DNA of 8,322 bases from Haloferacaceae archaeon (GCA_018609965.1 JAHENP010000279.1:1-8322); one strand, 5' to 3'. Shown: positions 1 through 5,943, counted from the stretch's first letter. Numbers and translations: made by a program. The notes: generated by a model not told the origin, from the letters alone.

Positions 1-245
1 CCGTCGTCGGCACGGAGGATGCCAAGCGCCTCGTCGACACCTGCGGTCACGTCGTCTGCGGTGGTGGTGACGTGGTCGACGCCGGGTGGCGAAGCGACCT
101 TGTCCTCGGCGGCCGACACCACCACCTCCGTCCGCTCGGGGAGCGGATCACTCGGCTCGGCGGTGGTGAACGTCGCGGCGCGGTCCCGTAGCTCTCCGAC
201 CGCGGCGTGGTACAACGCGAAGTCGTCCGTGACGACCACGATCAC
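1..245 (-). CDS. Unrecognised conserved-looking protein, 5' part only
   Basis: The frame is open from a GTG at 245 down to the window edge, giving 81 visible residues; the C-terminus lies outside. The protein starts VIVVVTDDFALYHAAV, a hydrophobic beta-strand followed by Thr-Asp-Asp and a predicted helix, and a second strand (EVVVSAAED) follows about 30 residues later. This suggests an alpha/beta (Rossmann-like or RNase H-like) fold, but I do not recognise the family and assign no function. The acidic composition matches its neighbours. The GTG start is chosen because a TATA-like GATTTAC (268-274) lies 23-29 bases upstream, as expected for a leaderless transcript. It diverges from the PDCD5 gene across 83 bases. 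That it is a coding gene is fairly sure; its role is unknown. Confidence 0.65.
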   Translation of the reverse strand, partial: MIVVVTDDFALYHAAVGELRDRAATFTTAEPSDPLPERTEVVVSAAEDKVASPPGVDHVTTTADDVTAGVDEALGILRADD

Positions 246-267
246 ACTGTGAGTGGGGCGCCCCCGG

Positions 268-274
268 GTAAATC
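268..274 (-). promoter_or_regulatory. TATA-like box for the gene starting at 245
   Basis: Read on the minus strand the bases are GATTTAC, placed 23-29 bases before the GTG at 245. This is the usual spacing between an archaeal TATA element and a transcription start, so the transcript probably begins at or next to the start codon. The identification rests on spacing and AT content in a GC-rich region; no mapping data are available. Confidence 0.4.
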
Positions 275-328
275 TCTCCCGACACCCCCTCCGAAATCGT
301 TTTGCGTCCCACCGCCGAATCCTGACGC

Positions 329-685
329 ATGAGCCAGAACCCGAACGACGACGAACGACTCGACGAACTGCGGGAGAAGCGCCGTGAGCAGTTGAAACAA
401 CAGGCTGGGCAGGAGGAGGGTGACGCCGAGGCCCAACAGGCCGCTCAGGAACGGGCCGAGGCCCAACAGGAGGCGATGCTGAAACAACACCTCACCGACG
501 GCGCCCGCCAACGACTCAACGCCGTCGAGATGAGCAAACCCCAGTTCGCCGAGCAGGCGAAAAAACAGGCGCTCGCCGTCGCACAGTCCGGTCGGGTCGA
601 TGGGAAGATCGACGAAGACCAGATGAAACGCCTGTTGAAGAAGCTGAAGCCCGACGACTCCGGGTTCAACGTCCGGCGTCGGTAG
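329..685 (+). CDS. PDCD5-family DNA-binding protein
   Basis: This 118-residue protein fits the archaeal PDCD5-related family (DUF122/COG2118), small helical proteins related to eukaryotic programmed cell death protein 5. The archaeal members are annotated as DNA-binding, but their cellular role is not firmly known. Residues 8-55 form a highly charged Glu/Gln/Arg-rich helix. Residues 56-107 carry the conserved core ([20 protein letters not shown], then [21 protein letters not shown]), which is the three-helix bundle. The tail ends in a basic NVRRR, typical for the family. Length is normal. The ATG at 329 gives the full N-terminal helix; a weak T-rich element (about 299-304) lies 25-30 bases upstream. 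A PP-loop gene follows after 7 bases, so the two are probably co-transcribed. Family assignment is confident. Confidence 0.9.
   Translation: MSQNPNDDERLDELREKRREQLKQQAGQEEGDAEAQQAAQERAEAQQEAMLKQHLTDGARQRLNAVEMSKPQFAEQAKKQALAVAQSGRVDGKIDEDQMKRLLKKLKPDDSGFNVRRR
425..470 (+). repeat. 16-bp direct repeat inside the PDCD5 gene
   Basis: The 16 bases GCCGAGGCCCAACAGG occur at 425-440 and again at 455-470, exactly 30 bases apart and in the same frame. Each copy encodes Ala-Glu-Ala-Gln-Gln within the charged N-terminal helix, so the helix appears to have grown by duplication of a 10-residue unit ([10 protein letters not shown], then [10 protein letters not shown]). Confidence 0.8.
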
Positions 686-692
686 ACGAGCC

Positions 693-1286
693 GTGGAGCT
701 CGCACTCCTCTACAGCGGCGGCAAGGACTCCTCGTTAGCGGCGCTCGTGTTGGACCGGTTCTACGACGTGGAGCTGGTGACGGCGACGTTCGGCGTGACC
801 GACGACTGGGAGCACGCCGCCCGGGCGGCCGGAGTGCTCGGGTTCCCGTTCGACACCCACCAACTCGACGGGAGTGTCGCCAGCGAGGCCGTCGAGACGA
901 TGCGGGCCGACGGCTACCCCCGCAACGGGATTCAACGCGTCCACGAACACGCCTTGGAGTCGGTCGCGAGCCGGAACGTCACCGCAGTCGCCGACGGCTC
1001 GCGCCGCGACGACCGCGTCCCCAGCGTCTCGCGTGCGTTCGCACAGTCGTTGGAGGACCGTCACGGCGTCGACTACCTCTCCCCGTTGGCCGGGTTCGGT
1101 CGGAGCGCCGTCGACCGACTCGTCGCCGAAACGTTAGAGGTCGAAACCGGCCCCAGCGAGCAGATCTCGAAGGCCGACTACGAGGGGGAACTCCGCGCGT
1201 TGTTGGCCGACGAGTACGGTTCCGCGGCCGTTCGCGAGGTGTTCCCGGAACACGAACAGACGTACGTTCGCGGCGTCGCCGAGTGA
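693..1286 (+). CDS. PP-loop ATPase-like protein (COG2117/DUF7411 type)
   Basis: This 197-residue protein opens with MELALLYSGGKDSSLAALVL. The SGGKDS at residues 8-13 is the pyrophosphate-binding PP-loop of N-type ATP pyrophosphatases, which adenylate a substrate, often during tRNA thiolation or amidation. A second family-like motif, ADGSRRDDRVP, lies at about 100-110, followed by a helical C-terminal half with SEQISKADYEGELR. The protein is much shorter than tRNA thiolases such as MnmA or TtcA, and I see no CxxC pairs. In fact it contains no Cys, so the substrate is unknown. The GTG at 693 is chosen because it puts the PP-loop at the family's usual place near the N-terminus and follows the PDCD5 stop by 7 bases, which suggests translational coupling. 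Family assignment is strong; function is inferred only at the level of ATP use. Confidence 0.85.
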   Translation: MELALLYSGGKDSSLAALVLDRFYDVELVTATFGVTDDWEHAARAAGVLGFPFDTHQLDGSVASEAVETMRADGYPRNGIQRVHEHALESVASRNVTAVADGSRRDDRVPSVSRAFAQSLEDRHGVDYLSPLAGFGRSAVDRLVAETLEVETGPSEQISKADYEGELRALLADEYGSAAVREVFPEHEQTYVRGVAE

Positions 1287-1289
1287 CGC

Positions 1290-2561
1290 TCACTCCCGAC
1301 CGTGAGCGCGCAGTTCCAACGGACGGTCGGGAAGCGCCGTGCCACCGATCCGGAGCTGGAACGTCTCGGTCAACTGTTCGAAGGAGAACTGCTGTGTGAG
1401 CCCGGCGACGGCGAGTTTTGCCTCCGTGCGCGCGAAGTCCTCGCCGAGACACCGACGCGGACCCGCACCGAACGGGAAGAAAGCGAACCGGGGGCGGTCG
1501 TCGACGGCGGCGAACCGCTCCGGTCGGAAGGCAGTCGGCTCGTCCCACCACCGCTCGTCGCGGTGGATCACGTACTGTGACAGATACATCACGCCGTCTT
1601 CGGGGATGGTGTACCCGTCGAGTTCGACCTCCGCCGTCGGCCGTCTCGCCAGCGCGTGCAACGGCGGATACAGCCGGAGCGCCTCGTCGATCACGCGCTC
1701 GGTGTAGCTCAACTCGTCGAGATGTTCCGGCCCCGGCGGACGGCCGTCGAGAACCGACTGCGTCTCCTCGTGGAGCCGGTCGGCGACCTCGGGCGCACCG
1801 CTCAACAGGTACAGCGTGTACGTCAGTGTCAGCGCAGTCGTCTCGTGGGCGGCGAACAACATCGCGATCACCTCCTCGCGAATCCGGCCGTCCGTGTAGT
1901 TCGCGTCGCTGTCGGGGCCGACCGAGAGCAGCATCGACAGGAAGTCGTCGCCGTCGCCGCCGCGGCGGTCCGCGATCATCTCGTCGATCATCCCGACCAG
2001 TCGCTTCATCGCACGGTCACGCTCGGAGACGACCGACTCCGGCGTCTCACCGCCGGTGTTCTGTTGGAGGAACCACTCGTTCAGGCGGTCGACCGCGGTC
2101 CGGATCGCCTCGTCGTCCCCGCTGCCGCCGAACAACGTCTCGACCATCACTTCCATCGTGAACTCGGCGAACAGCTCCCGGAGGTCCAAAACCGCACCGT
2201 CGTCGATCGTGTCGACTGTGTCGGCGACGATCTCTCCGATCGTCTCCGCGTACGACTCGATCCGGTCGGGGATGAACGCCGGCTGCATCGCACCCCGTTG
2301 TGCCCGCCACTGCTCGCCGTGTTCCGCCACGAGACCCCGACCGAACTGTTGTTGAATCCCTTCCGTCTTCGCGAACGGACCGTCACCGAACACGACCTCT
2401 TCGACGAGTTCGGGGTGTGTGACCAGATACCGATCACCTTCCTCACCGGTGATCCGCACGACATCGTCCACACGAGCCCACTCTGCCCACTGCTCGAACG
2501 GCGAGGCACCGTACTCTTCGGTCGTTCCGACCGTCGGCGGCAACTGCCGATCTGTCGACAT
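1290..2561 (-). CDS. Cytochrome P450 monooxygenase
   Basis: This 423-residue soluble haem-thiolate enzyme would use electrons from a redox partner to split O2 and oxidise an organic substrate. Visible family landmarks, numbered from the ATG at 2561, are: C-helix WRAQR (W85, R89); I-helix oxygen-activation motif AAHETT (237-242); K-helix E293-x-x-R296 in EALRLYPP; PERF (347-350); and the haem loop FGAGPRRCLG with the proximal ligand Cys at 371. All essential residues are present and the length is normal for a soluble P450. No membrane anchor is seen. It resembles the haloarchaeal CYP174-type enzymes, though I cannot confirm the subfamily. An upstream TTG at 2567 is in frame, but the ATG at 2561 is preferred because a TATA-like element lies 25-28 bases before it. 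No ferredoxin or reductase gene is in the window, so the substrate and redox partner are unknown. Confidence 0.95.
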   Translation of the reverse strand: MSTDRQLPPTVGTTEEYGASPFEQWAEWARVDDVVRITGEEGDRYLVTHPELVEEVVFGDGPFAKTEGIQQQFGRGLVAEHGEQWRAQRGAMQPAFIPDRIESYAETIGEIVADTVDTIDDGAVLDLRELFAEFTMEVMVETLFGGSGDDEAIRTAVDRLNEWFLQQNTGGETPESVVSERDRAMKRLVGMIDEMIADRRGGDGDDFLSMLLSVGPDSDANYTDGRIREEVIAMLFAAHETTALTLTYTLYLLSGAPEVADRLHEETQSVLDGRPPGPEHLDELSYTERVIDEALRLYPPLHALARRPTAEVELDGYTIPEDGVMYLSQYVIHRDERWWDEPTAFRPERFAAVDDRPRFAFFPFGAGPRRCLGEDFARTEAKLAVAGLTQQFSFEQLTETFQLRIGGTALPDRPLELRAHGRE

Positions 2562-2585
2562 GAACAAAAGATTCTGCTGTACTAG

Positions 2586-2589
2586 TATA
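2586..2589 (-). promoter_or_regulatory. TATA element of the P450 gene
   Basis: On the minus strand the stretch CTATACTAG contains TATA at 25-28 bases before the ATG at 2561. This fits leaderless initiation at that ATG and argues against the TTG at 2567. The 8-bp palindrome TACTAGTA (2580-2587) overlaps the element and could be an operator half, although an 8-bp palindrome may be chance. Confidence 0.5.
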
Positions 2590-2704
2590 GTCTTTTCTGA
2601 GACAGATAGATTTCACCCTGGAGGACAACCCACACCACGGCGGGACGGGGACACACCCAGGTCCGTCGGAGGACGATCCACAGACTCGTCGGGCGACCGA
2701 GAGG

Positions 2705-2710
2705 TCTATC
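2705..2710 (+). promoter_or_regulatory. Weak TATA-like box for the aminopeptidase
   Basis: TCTATC lies 24-29 bases before the ATG at 2734, the correct spacing for leaderless transcription. The match to a TATA consensus is poor, so the support is mainly positional. Confidence 0.3.
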
Positions 2711-2733
2711 CCGACCGTGCCGGACAGTGTGGT

Positions 2734-3834
2734 ATGGACGAACGAGTGCGCGAGCACGCCGAGGTGCTCGTCGACTGGAGCGCACGGATTGAGGCGGGCG
2801 ACGACGTGGTGGTCGCCGTCAGCGAGGGGAGTCACGAACTCGCGGTCGCGGTGGGTGAGGCGCTTGGCGACCGAGGCGCCAACTACGTCGCCGTCTACGA
2901 CAGCGACGAGATCGAACGCGCCTACCTGCGCGCTCACGACGGCGACTTCGACGACGACCCCGAGTTCGAGTTGGCGTTGTACGAGGCGGCCGACACCGTC
3001 CTCCGACTCGGCCGCGGCCGCAACACCGCCGCCCGGGCGGACGTGTCCGGCGAGATCCGACAGGCACACCGCCAGAGCCGCACCGGGATTCGGGAGGCGC
3101 GGATGGACACCGACTGGGTGTCGACGGTCCACCCGACCCGGTCGCTGGCCCAACAGGCCGGGATGTCGTTGGCCGCCTACGAGGCGTTCGTCTACGACGC
3201 CGTGCTTCGGGACTGGGAGTCACTCGCCGCGGAGATGGCCCAGATGAAGACGGTGTTGGACGACGCCAGCGAGGTCCGAATTGAGTCGGGCGACCAGACG
3301 ATCCAGATGCGGGTGGACGGCCGGACGGCGGTCAACTCCGCCGCCAGCGTCGCCTACGACTCACACAACCTCCCCAGCGGCGAGGTGTTCACCGCGCCGT
3401 ACGCCACCGACGGGGAGATCACCTTCGACGTGCCGATGACGATCTACGACCAACAGGTGCGGGACGCCACGCTCGTCTTCGAGGATGGGGAGGTAGTTGA
3501 CTTCACAGCAGCGCAGGGTGAAGACGCCATCGCGCAGGTCGTCGAGACGGACGACGGCGCTCGCCGGCTGGGCGAGTTGGGGATCGGGATGAACCGCGGG
3601 ATCGACCGCGTCACCGACAACATCCTCTTCGACGAGAAGATGGGCGACACGGTCCATCTCGCCTTGGGCCGGGCGTACGACGCCTGTCTCCCCGAGGGTG
3701 AGAGTGGCAACGAGTCGGCGACCCACTCGGATCTGATCGTGGACATGAGCGAGGACTCCCGGCTAGTGGTGGACGGGGAGGTAATCCAACGGAACGGCCG
3801 GTTCCGGTGGGAGGAGGGGTTCGAACGCACGTAG
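2734..3834 (+). CDS. M29-family metallo-aminopeptidase
   Basis: This 366-residue cytoplasmic enzyme matches peptidase family M29 (AmpS/AmpT/PepS type), which removes N-terminal amino acids from peptides with a two-metal centre. The expected ligand set can be traced: E217 in SGEVFTAP, E281 in GELGIGMN, H308 and Y315 in GDTVHLALGRAY, and H331 with D333 in THSDLIVDM. The His-to-Tyr spacing of 7 and the H-x-D pair match the family pattern. The N-terminal half (about 1-200) is the family's alpha/beta domain. At 366 residues it is somewhat shorter than the bacterial enzymes (about 400), partly from a short loop between H308 and H331. The ATG at 2734 is chosen because MDERVREHAEVLVDWS begins like other members; the frame stays open upstream to 2419, but that extension is antisense to the P450. 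It probably works in peptide recycling. Confidence 0.92.
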   Translation: MDERVREHAEVLVDWSARIEAGDDVVVAVSEGSHELAVAVGEALGDRGANYVAVYDSDEIERAYLRAHDGDFDDDPEFELALYEAADTVLRLGRGRNTAARADVSGEIRQAHRQSRTGIREARMDTDWVSTVHPTRSLAQQAGMSLAAYEAFVYDAVLRDWESLAAEMAQMKTVLDDASEVRIESGDQTIQMRVDGRTAVNSAASVAYDSHNLPSGEVFTAPYATDGEITFDVPMTIYDQQVRDATLVFEDGEVVDFTAAQGEDAIAQVVETDDGARRLGELGIGMNRGIDRVTDNILFDEKMGDTVHLALGRAYDACLPEGESGNESATHSDLIVDMSEDSRLVVDGEVIQRNGRFRWEEGFERT

Positions 3835-3865
3835 CGTGGCGGCGAGGTCGCTGCGAGGAGCGTCG

Positions 3866-4300
3866 TCACGAGGGGCGGTACGGGTTCGACGGCGTCGCAA
3901 GCCGTGTCAGGCCGTCGACCGCGTTGAAGTCGTCGTCGAACGCGTAGAGGTATTCGTGGCCTGCTGTGGTGGTGTACGCGGCGATCATCGCGTCGACGAA
4001 CGAGAGTTCGGCGTGTCGTCTGAACACTGCCTTTCCGATCCGACGTGTCTCGGAATCGAGTGTGTCGGTGTGGAACTTTTCGTTCCGTTCGAGACGATCG
4101 AGGAACTCGGTGGCGGCATCCTGGCCCGATCGGGTGAGGAGGCTGTTCAACGTCTCTGCTAGGACGTAGTCGACGACGACTGCTTCTGGGAGCGAGCCGT
4201 CGTCGATGCCGCTGAGAACTGCGAGACCGTCGTCGTGAGCCCCGTCCCGACGGTACGCCGCCGCGAAGAGCACTGTCGTGTCGACGAGCGCGCGGGGCAT
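3866..4300 (-). CDS. vapC: VapC-like PIN-domain ribonuclease toxin
   Basis: This 144-residue protein has the PIN-domain layout of type II VapC toxins, Mg2+-dependent endoribonucleases that typically cut tRNA or rRNA. The acidic active-site residues are visible: D7 in ALVDTTVLFAA, E49 in VLAETLN, D103 in LSFVDAMIAAY, and D122/D124 in the AFDDDF motif near the C-terminus. Length is typical and nothing is missing, so the toxin should be active. Its ATG directly follows the TAG of the upstream antitoxin with no base between, so translation is probably coupled. The 3' end converges on the aminopeptidase with 31 bases between. The PIN fold is confident; the toxin role is inferred from the pairing with an AbrB-type partner. 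Confidence 0.88.
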   Translation of the reverse strand: MPRALVDTTVLFAAAYRRDGAHDDGLAVLSGIDDGSLPEAVVVDYVLAETLNSLLTRSGQDAATEFLDRLERNEKFHTDTLDSETRRIGKAVFRRHAELSFVDAMIAAYTTTAGHEYLYAFDDDFNAVDGLTRLATPSNPYRPS

Positions 4301-4573
4301 CTACGGCTCGTCGAGCCCCCACGCGTCGTGGTCACTCACTACGTCCGTCGGCTCGTCGCCGTCGTACCCCTCGAAGTCGGCGAACGTTCCCGTCTCCGTG
4401 CGAACGACTCGGACTCGGACAGTGCCATCGTCCGCGAGTTGCCAGCGGAGTCGGTCACCGTCTGCGATGCCGAGTGCCTCGCGAACGCTGGCCGGGACTG
4501 CCGTCTCTGCGTCCGACACTGTGGTCTCGGCGGCTGGACGATCACTGCTCACGGACGAGTGGTTGCTCGTCAT
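4301..4573 (-). CDS. vapB: AbrB/SpoVT-type antitoxin (VapB-like)
   Basis: The small acidic protein (90 residues from the ATG) would bind DNA at its own promoter as a swapped-hairpin AbrB dimer and neutralise the adjacent PIN toxin with its C-terminal tail. Residues 22-57 (AETAVPASVREALGIADGDRLRW followed by strand TVRVRVV) match the AbrB domain, including the 'P-x-x-v-R-e-a-L-g-i-x-x-G-D' core. Residues 66-90 (FEGYDG to AWGLDEP) form the likely toxin-binding tail. An in-frame TAG upstream limits the start to the ATG at 4573 or the GTG at 4552. A TATA box at 4576-4583 is too close for the ATG but sits 24-31 bases before the GTG, so the real protein may be 83 residues. The first seven residues (MTSNHSS) are not part of the fold. 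Confidence 0.82.
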   Translation of the reverse strand: MTSNHSSVSSDRPAAETTVSDAETAVPASVREALGIADGDRLRWQLADDGTVRVRVVRTETGTFADFEGYDGDEPTDVVSDHDAWGLDEP

Positions 4574-4575
4574 CG

Positions 4576-4583
4576 TATTAAAA
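4576..4583 (-). promoter_or_regulatory. TATA box of vapBC
   Basis: On the minus strand the sequence is TTTTAATA, the clearest AT-rich element in the 57-base gap between cdc6 and vapB. It spans only 3-10 bases before the ATG at 4573, but 24-31 bases before an in-frame GTG at 4552. This points to a leaderless transcript starting at the GTG. Autoregulation by the VapBC complex at or near this box would fit the family. Confidence 0.55.
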
Positions 4584-4630
4584 CACTACTGGGTGAGGCG
4601 TTGTCCACCGGCCGCTCCGAGCGTCTGCCC

Positions 4631-5773
4631 TCACTCCCGCTGTAACCGTTCGGCGACCGCCTCGGGATCGTACGCCAGTTCGATCTCGCGTGACCGGCCG
4701 CGTCCCTCCACGTCGGCGTACTCGGTCTCGATCACGTCTAACTGCTCCAACTTCTTGATAATCTCGGAGTAACGGGTGTAGCCCAGGTCCGTCTGATCGT
4801 GGAACGCCTCGTAGACGGTGCCGGCCTGGTCGCCGCTGCGGTCGACGAGCACGGCCACCAACGCCCGCTCGGAGTCGGACAGCCCGCGGAGACTCCGGGA
4901 GAGGTGGACGAACTTCGACTTCTCGTAGGCCGTCTCGATGTCGTCGACGGAGACGGTGCGGGACGCGCGCATCTCGGCGTTCAGCCCCGCGCGGCGGAGC
5001 AGGTCGATCCCGACCCGGAGATCACCCGACTCCGCGGTCAGCTCGGCGACACGGTCCAGTTCCGGCGTGTCGAGCACGCCGTCGTGGAACCCGCGGTCGG
5101 CACGCGCCCGGAGGATGTCCGCCACGCTGTCGACGTCGTAGGTGGAGAAGTACACCTCCTCGGGCCGGAAGACGGACTGCACCCGGCTGTCGAGTTCGTC
5201 GATCACCCCCAAGGAGAGATCCGAGGAGACACAGATCACGCCGATCTTGGGGTCGCCCTCGCGTTGGTCCGCCTCGTGGGCGCGCAGCAGGGAGTACAGC
5301 GTTTCCGACGCCTCGTTCTCGTAGAACAGGTAGTTTACGTCGTCTAAGGCGACGACCAACACCACCTCCTCTTCGGCGAGTCGGTCGGTGACCTGGCCGA
5401 ACAGCTTCTTGAACGAGACGCCCGAGGAGGGAGGTTCGTAGTCGAACACCCCCTCGAAGATGCGCGAGAAGACGGCGTAGCGGGTCGAGTCCACCTGGCA
5501 GTTCACCCGCACCGTCCGCACGTCCGTCTGGCCACCGAGTTCGCCGAACAACGTCTGGACCGCGGTGGTCTTCCCCGTGCCGGGTGGGCCACGGACGACG
5601 CTGTTGAGCGGGCGCGAGCCGCGGACGGCCGGCCGGAGCGCGTACTTCAACGACTCCAGCTGGCTCTCGCGGTGCCGGAACGTCTCCGGGACGTAGTCGA
5701 TCTCGAAGACGTGTTCGTCTCTGAACACCGTCTCGTCCCACGCCAGCATCCCCTCCTCGGGGTCCCCGGACAT
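4631..5773 (-). CDS. Orc1/Cdc6 AAA+ replication initiator-family protein
   Basis: This 380-residue protein belongs to the archaeal Orc1/Cdc6 family, which binds replication origins and helps load the MCM helicase. Seen in order: the family N-terminal motif DYVPETFRHRESQLESL (26-42); Walker A GPPGTGKTT (62-70); Walker B LVVALDDVNYL (139-149); sensor-1 region VICVSSDLSL (179-188); SRVQSVFRPEEVYF (196-209); sensor-2 region GDLRVGIDLLRRAG (250-263, R253); and a C-terminal winged helix from about 295 with the likely recognition helix near YSEIIKKLEQLDVI (335-348). The Walker B carries Asp-Asp-Val-Asn where many initiators have Asp-Glu-x-Asp. The ATG at 5773 has a TATA-like box 25-31 bases upstream. 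Haloarchaea encode many paralogues, some remote from origins. I see no clear origin repeat cluster here, so this could be a secondary paralogue. Confidence 0.93.
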   Translation of the reverse strand: MSGDPEEGMLAWDETVFRDEHVFEIDYVPETFRHRESQLESLKYALRPAVRGSRPLNSVVRGPPGTGKTTAVQTLFGELGGQTDVRTVRVNCQVDSTRYAVFSRIFEGVFDYEPPSSGVSFKKLFGQVTDRLAEEEVVLVVALDDVNYLFYENEASETLYSLLRAHEADQREGDPKIGVICVSSDLSLGVIDELDSRVQSVFRPEEVYFSTYDVDSVADILRARADRGFHDGVLDTPELDRVAELTAESGDLRVGIDLLRRAGLNAEMRASRTVSVDDIETAYEKSKFVHLSRSLRGLSDSERALVAVLVDRSGDQAGTVYEAFHDQTDLGYTRYSEIIKKLEQLDVIETEYADVEGRGRSREIELAYDPEAVAERLQRE

Positions 5774-5931
5774 TGTCTGAGTCTACGTGCCCCGTCACTT
5801 AATCGTTCGGCGGTAGCGGGGTGGAAGTGGAGTCCACGGGTTCGGGGACGCTCGCGGTCGAAACCTACAGGCCAGGTGTGCGTGTCGGCTCGTCGATGGG
5901 ACGGACGGCAGACGGCTGTCGGACGGGACTG
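5774..5931. other. Intergenic region between cdc6 and the MFS gene
   Basis: The 158 bases contain the cdc6 promoter (5798-5804), a short dyad GTGGA-G-TCCAC (5827-5837) followed by GGG and GGGG runs (5838-5840, 5844-5847), and a cluster of GACGG words (about 5900-5926) running into a hairpin at the MFS stop codon. The dyad plus G-run faintly recalls archaeal origin-recognition boxes, but there is only one copy and no AT-rich unwinding element. I see no gene here. Confidence 0.4.
5798..5804 (-). promoter_or_regulatory. TATA-like box of the cdc6 gene
   Basis: GATTAAG on the minus strand lies 25-31 bases before the ATG at 5773, consistent with a leaderless transcript. It is the only AT-rich stretch in this gap. 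Confidence 0.5.
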
Positions 5932-5943
5932 TCAGTCCGACGG
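5916..5943 (-). terminator. Hairpin over the MFS stop codon, possible 3' structure
   Basis: CTGTCGGAC (5916-5924) pairs with GTCCGACGG (5935-5943), a 9-base-pair stem with one mismatch that may wobble in one strand's RNA, around a 10-base loop. An alternative inner hairpin, GGACT (5926-5930) with AGTCC (5934-5938), uses part of the same bases. The stop codon of the MFS gene (5932-5934) lies in the loop. No T-run follows on the minus strand, so it is not a classical terminator; it may shape the mRNA end or be chance in GC-rich DNA. Confidence 0.3.

Larger units (their letters stand above)
2568..2733. other. Divergent intergenic region, P450 / aminopeptidase
   Basis: The 166 bases hold two back-to-back promoters. 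The P450 side is locally AT-rich (2571-2615, including TATA at 2586-2589 and the T-rich TCTTTTCTGAGACAGATAGA stretch). The middle and the aminopeptidase side are GC-rich with no clear repeat or hairpin. A weak TATA-like TCTATC (2705-2710) lies 24-29 bases before the aminopeptidase ATG. I see no small gene or RNA here. The aminopeptidase reading frame happens to be open through this region, but the encoded Arg/Ser/Pro-rich peptide does not look like a haloarchaeal protein. Confidence 0.5.

Noticed and set aside
2562..2567. TTG at 2567 as the P450 start
   Set aside because: It adds only two residues and is poorly placed relative to the TATA element, whereas the ATG at 2561 fits leaderless initiation.
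1656..2585. Long open frame (309 codons) on the plus strand opposite the P450
   Set aside because: It is the antisense shadow of a P450 with all catalytic motifs. Long antisense frames are common in GC-rich haloarchaeal DNA, and the product has no recognisable motif.
2419..2733. N-terminal extension of the aminopeptidase frame by 105 codons
   Set aside because: The open frame runs antisense through the start of the P450 gene and across its promoter. The encoded peptide is Arg/Ser/Pro-rich and unlike haloarchaeal proteins, while the ATG at 2734 matches the family start.
3835..3865. Possible bidirectional terminator between the aminopeptidase and vapC
   Set aside because: The 31 bases show no stable stem-loop and no T-run on either strand.
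5894..5930. Repeated GACGG words as a candidate repeat array or iteron
   Set aside because: The spacing is irregular and the words are short; in this base composition such clusters arise by chance.
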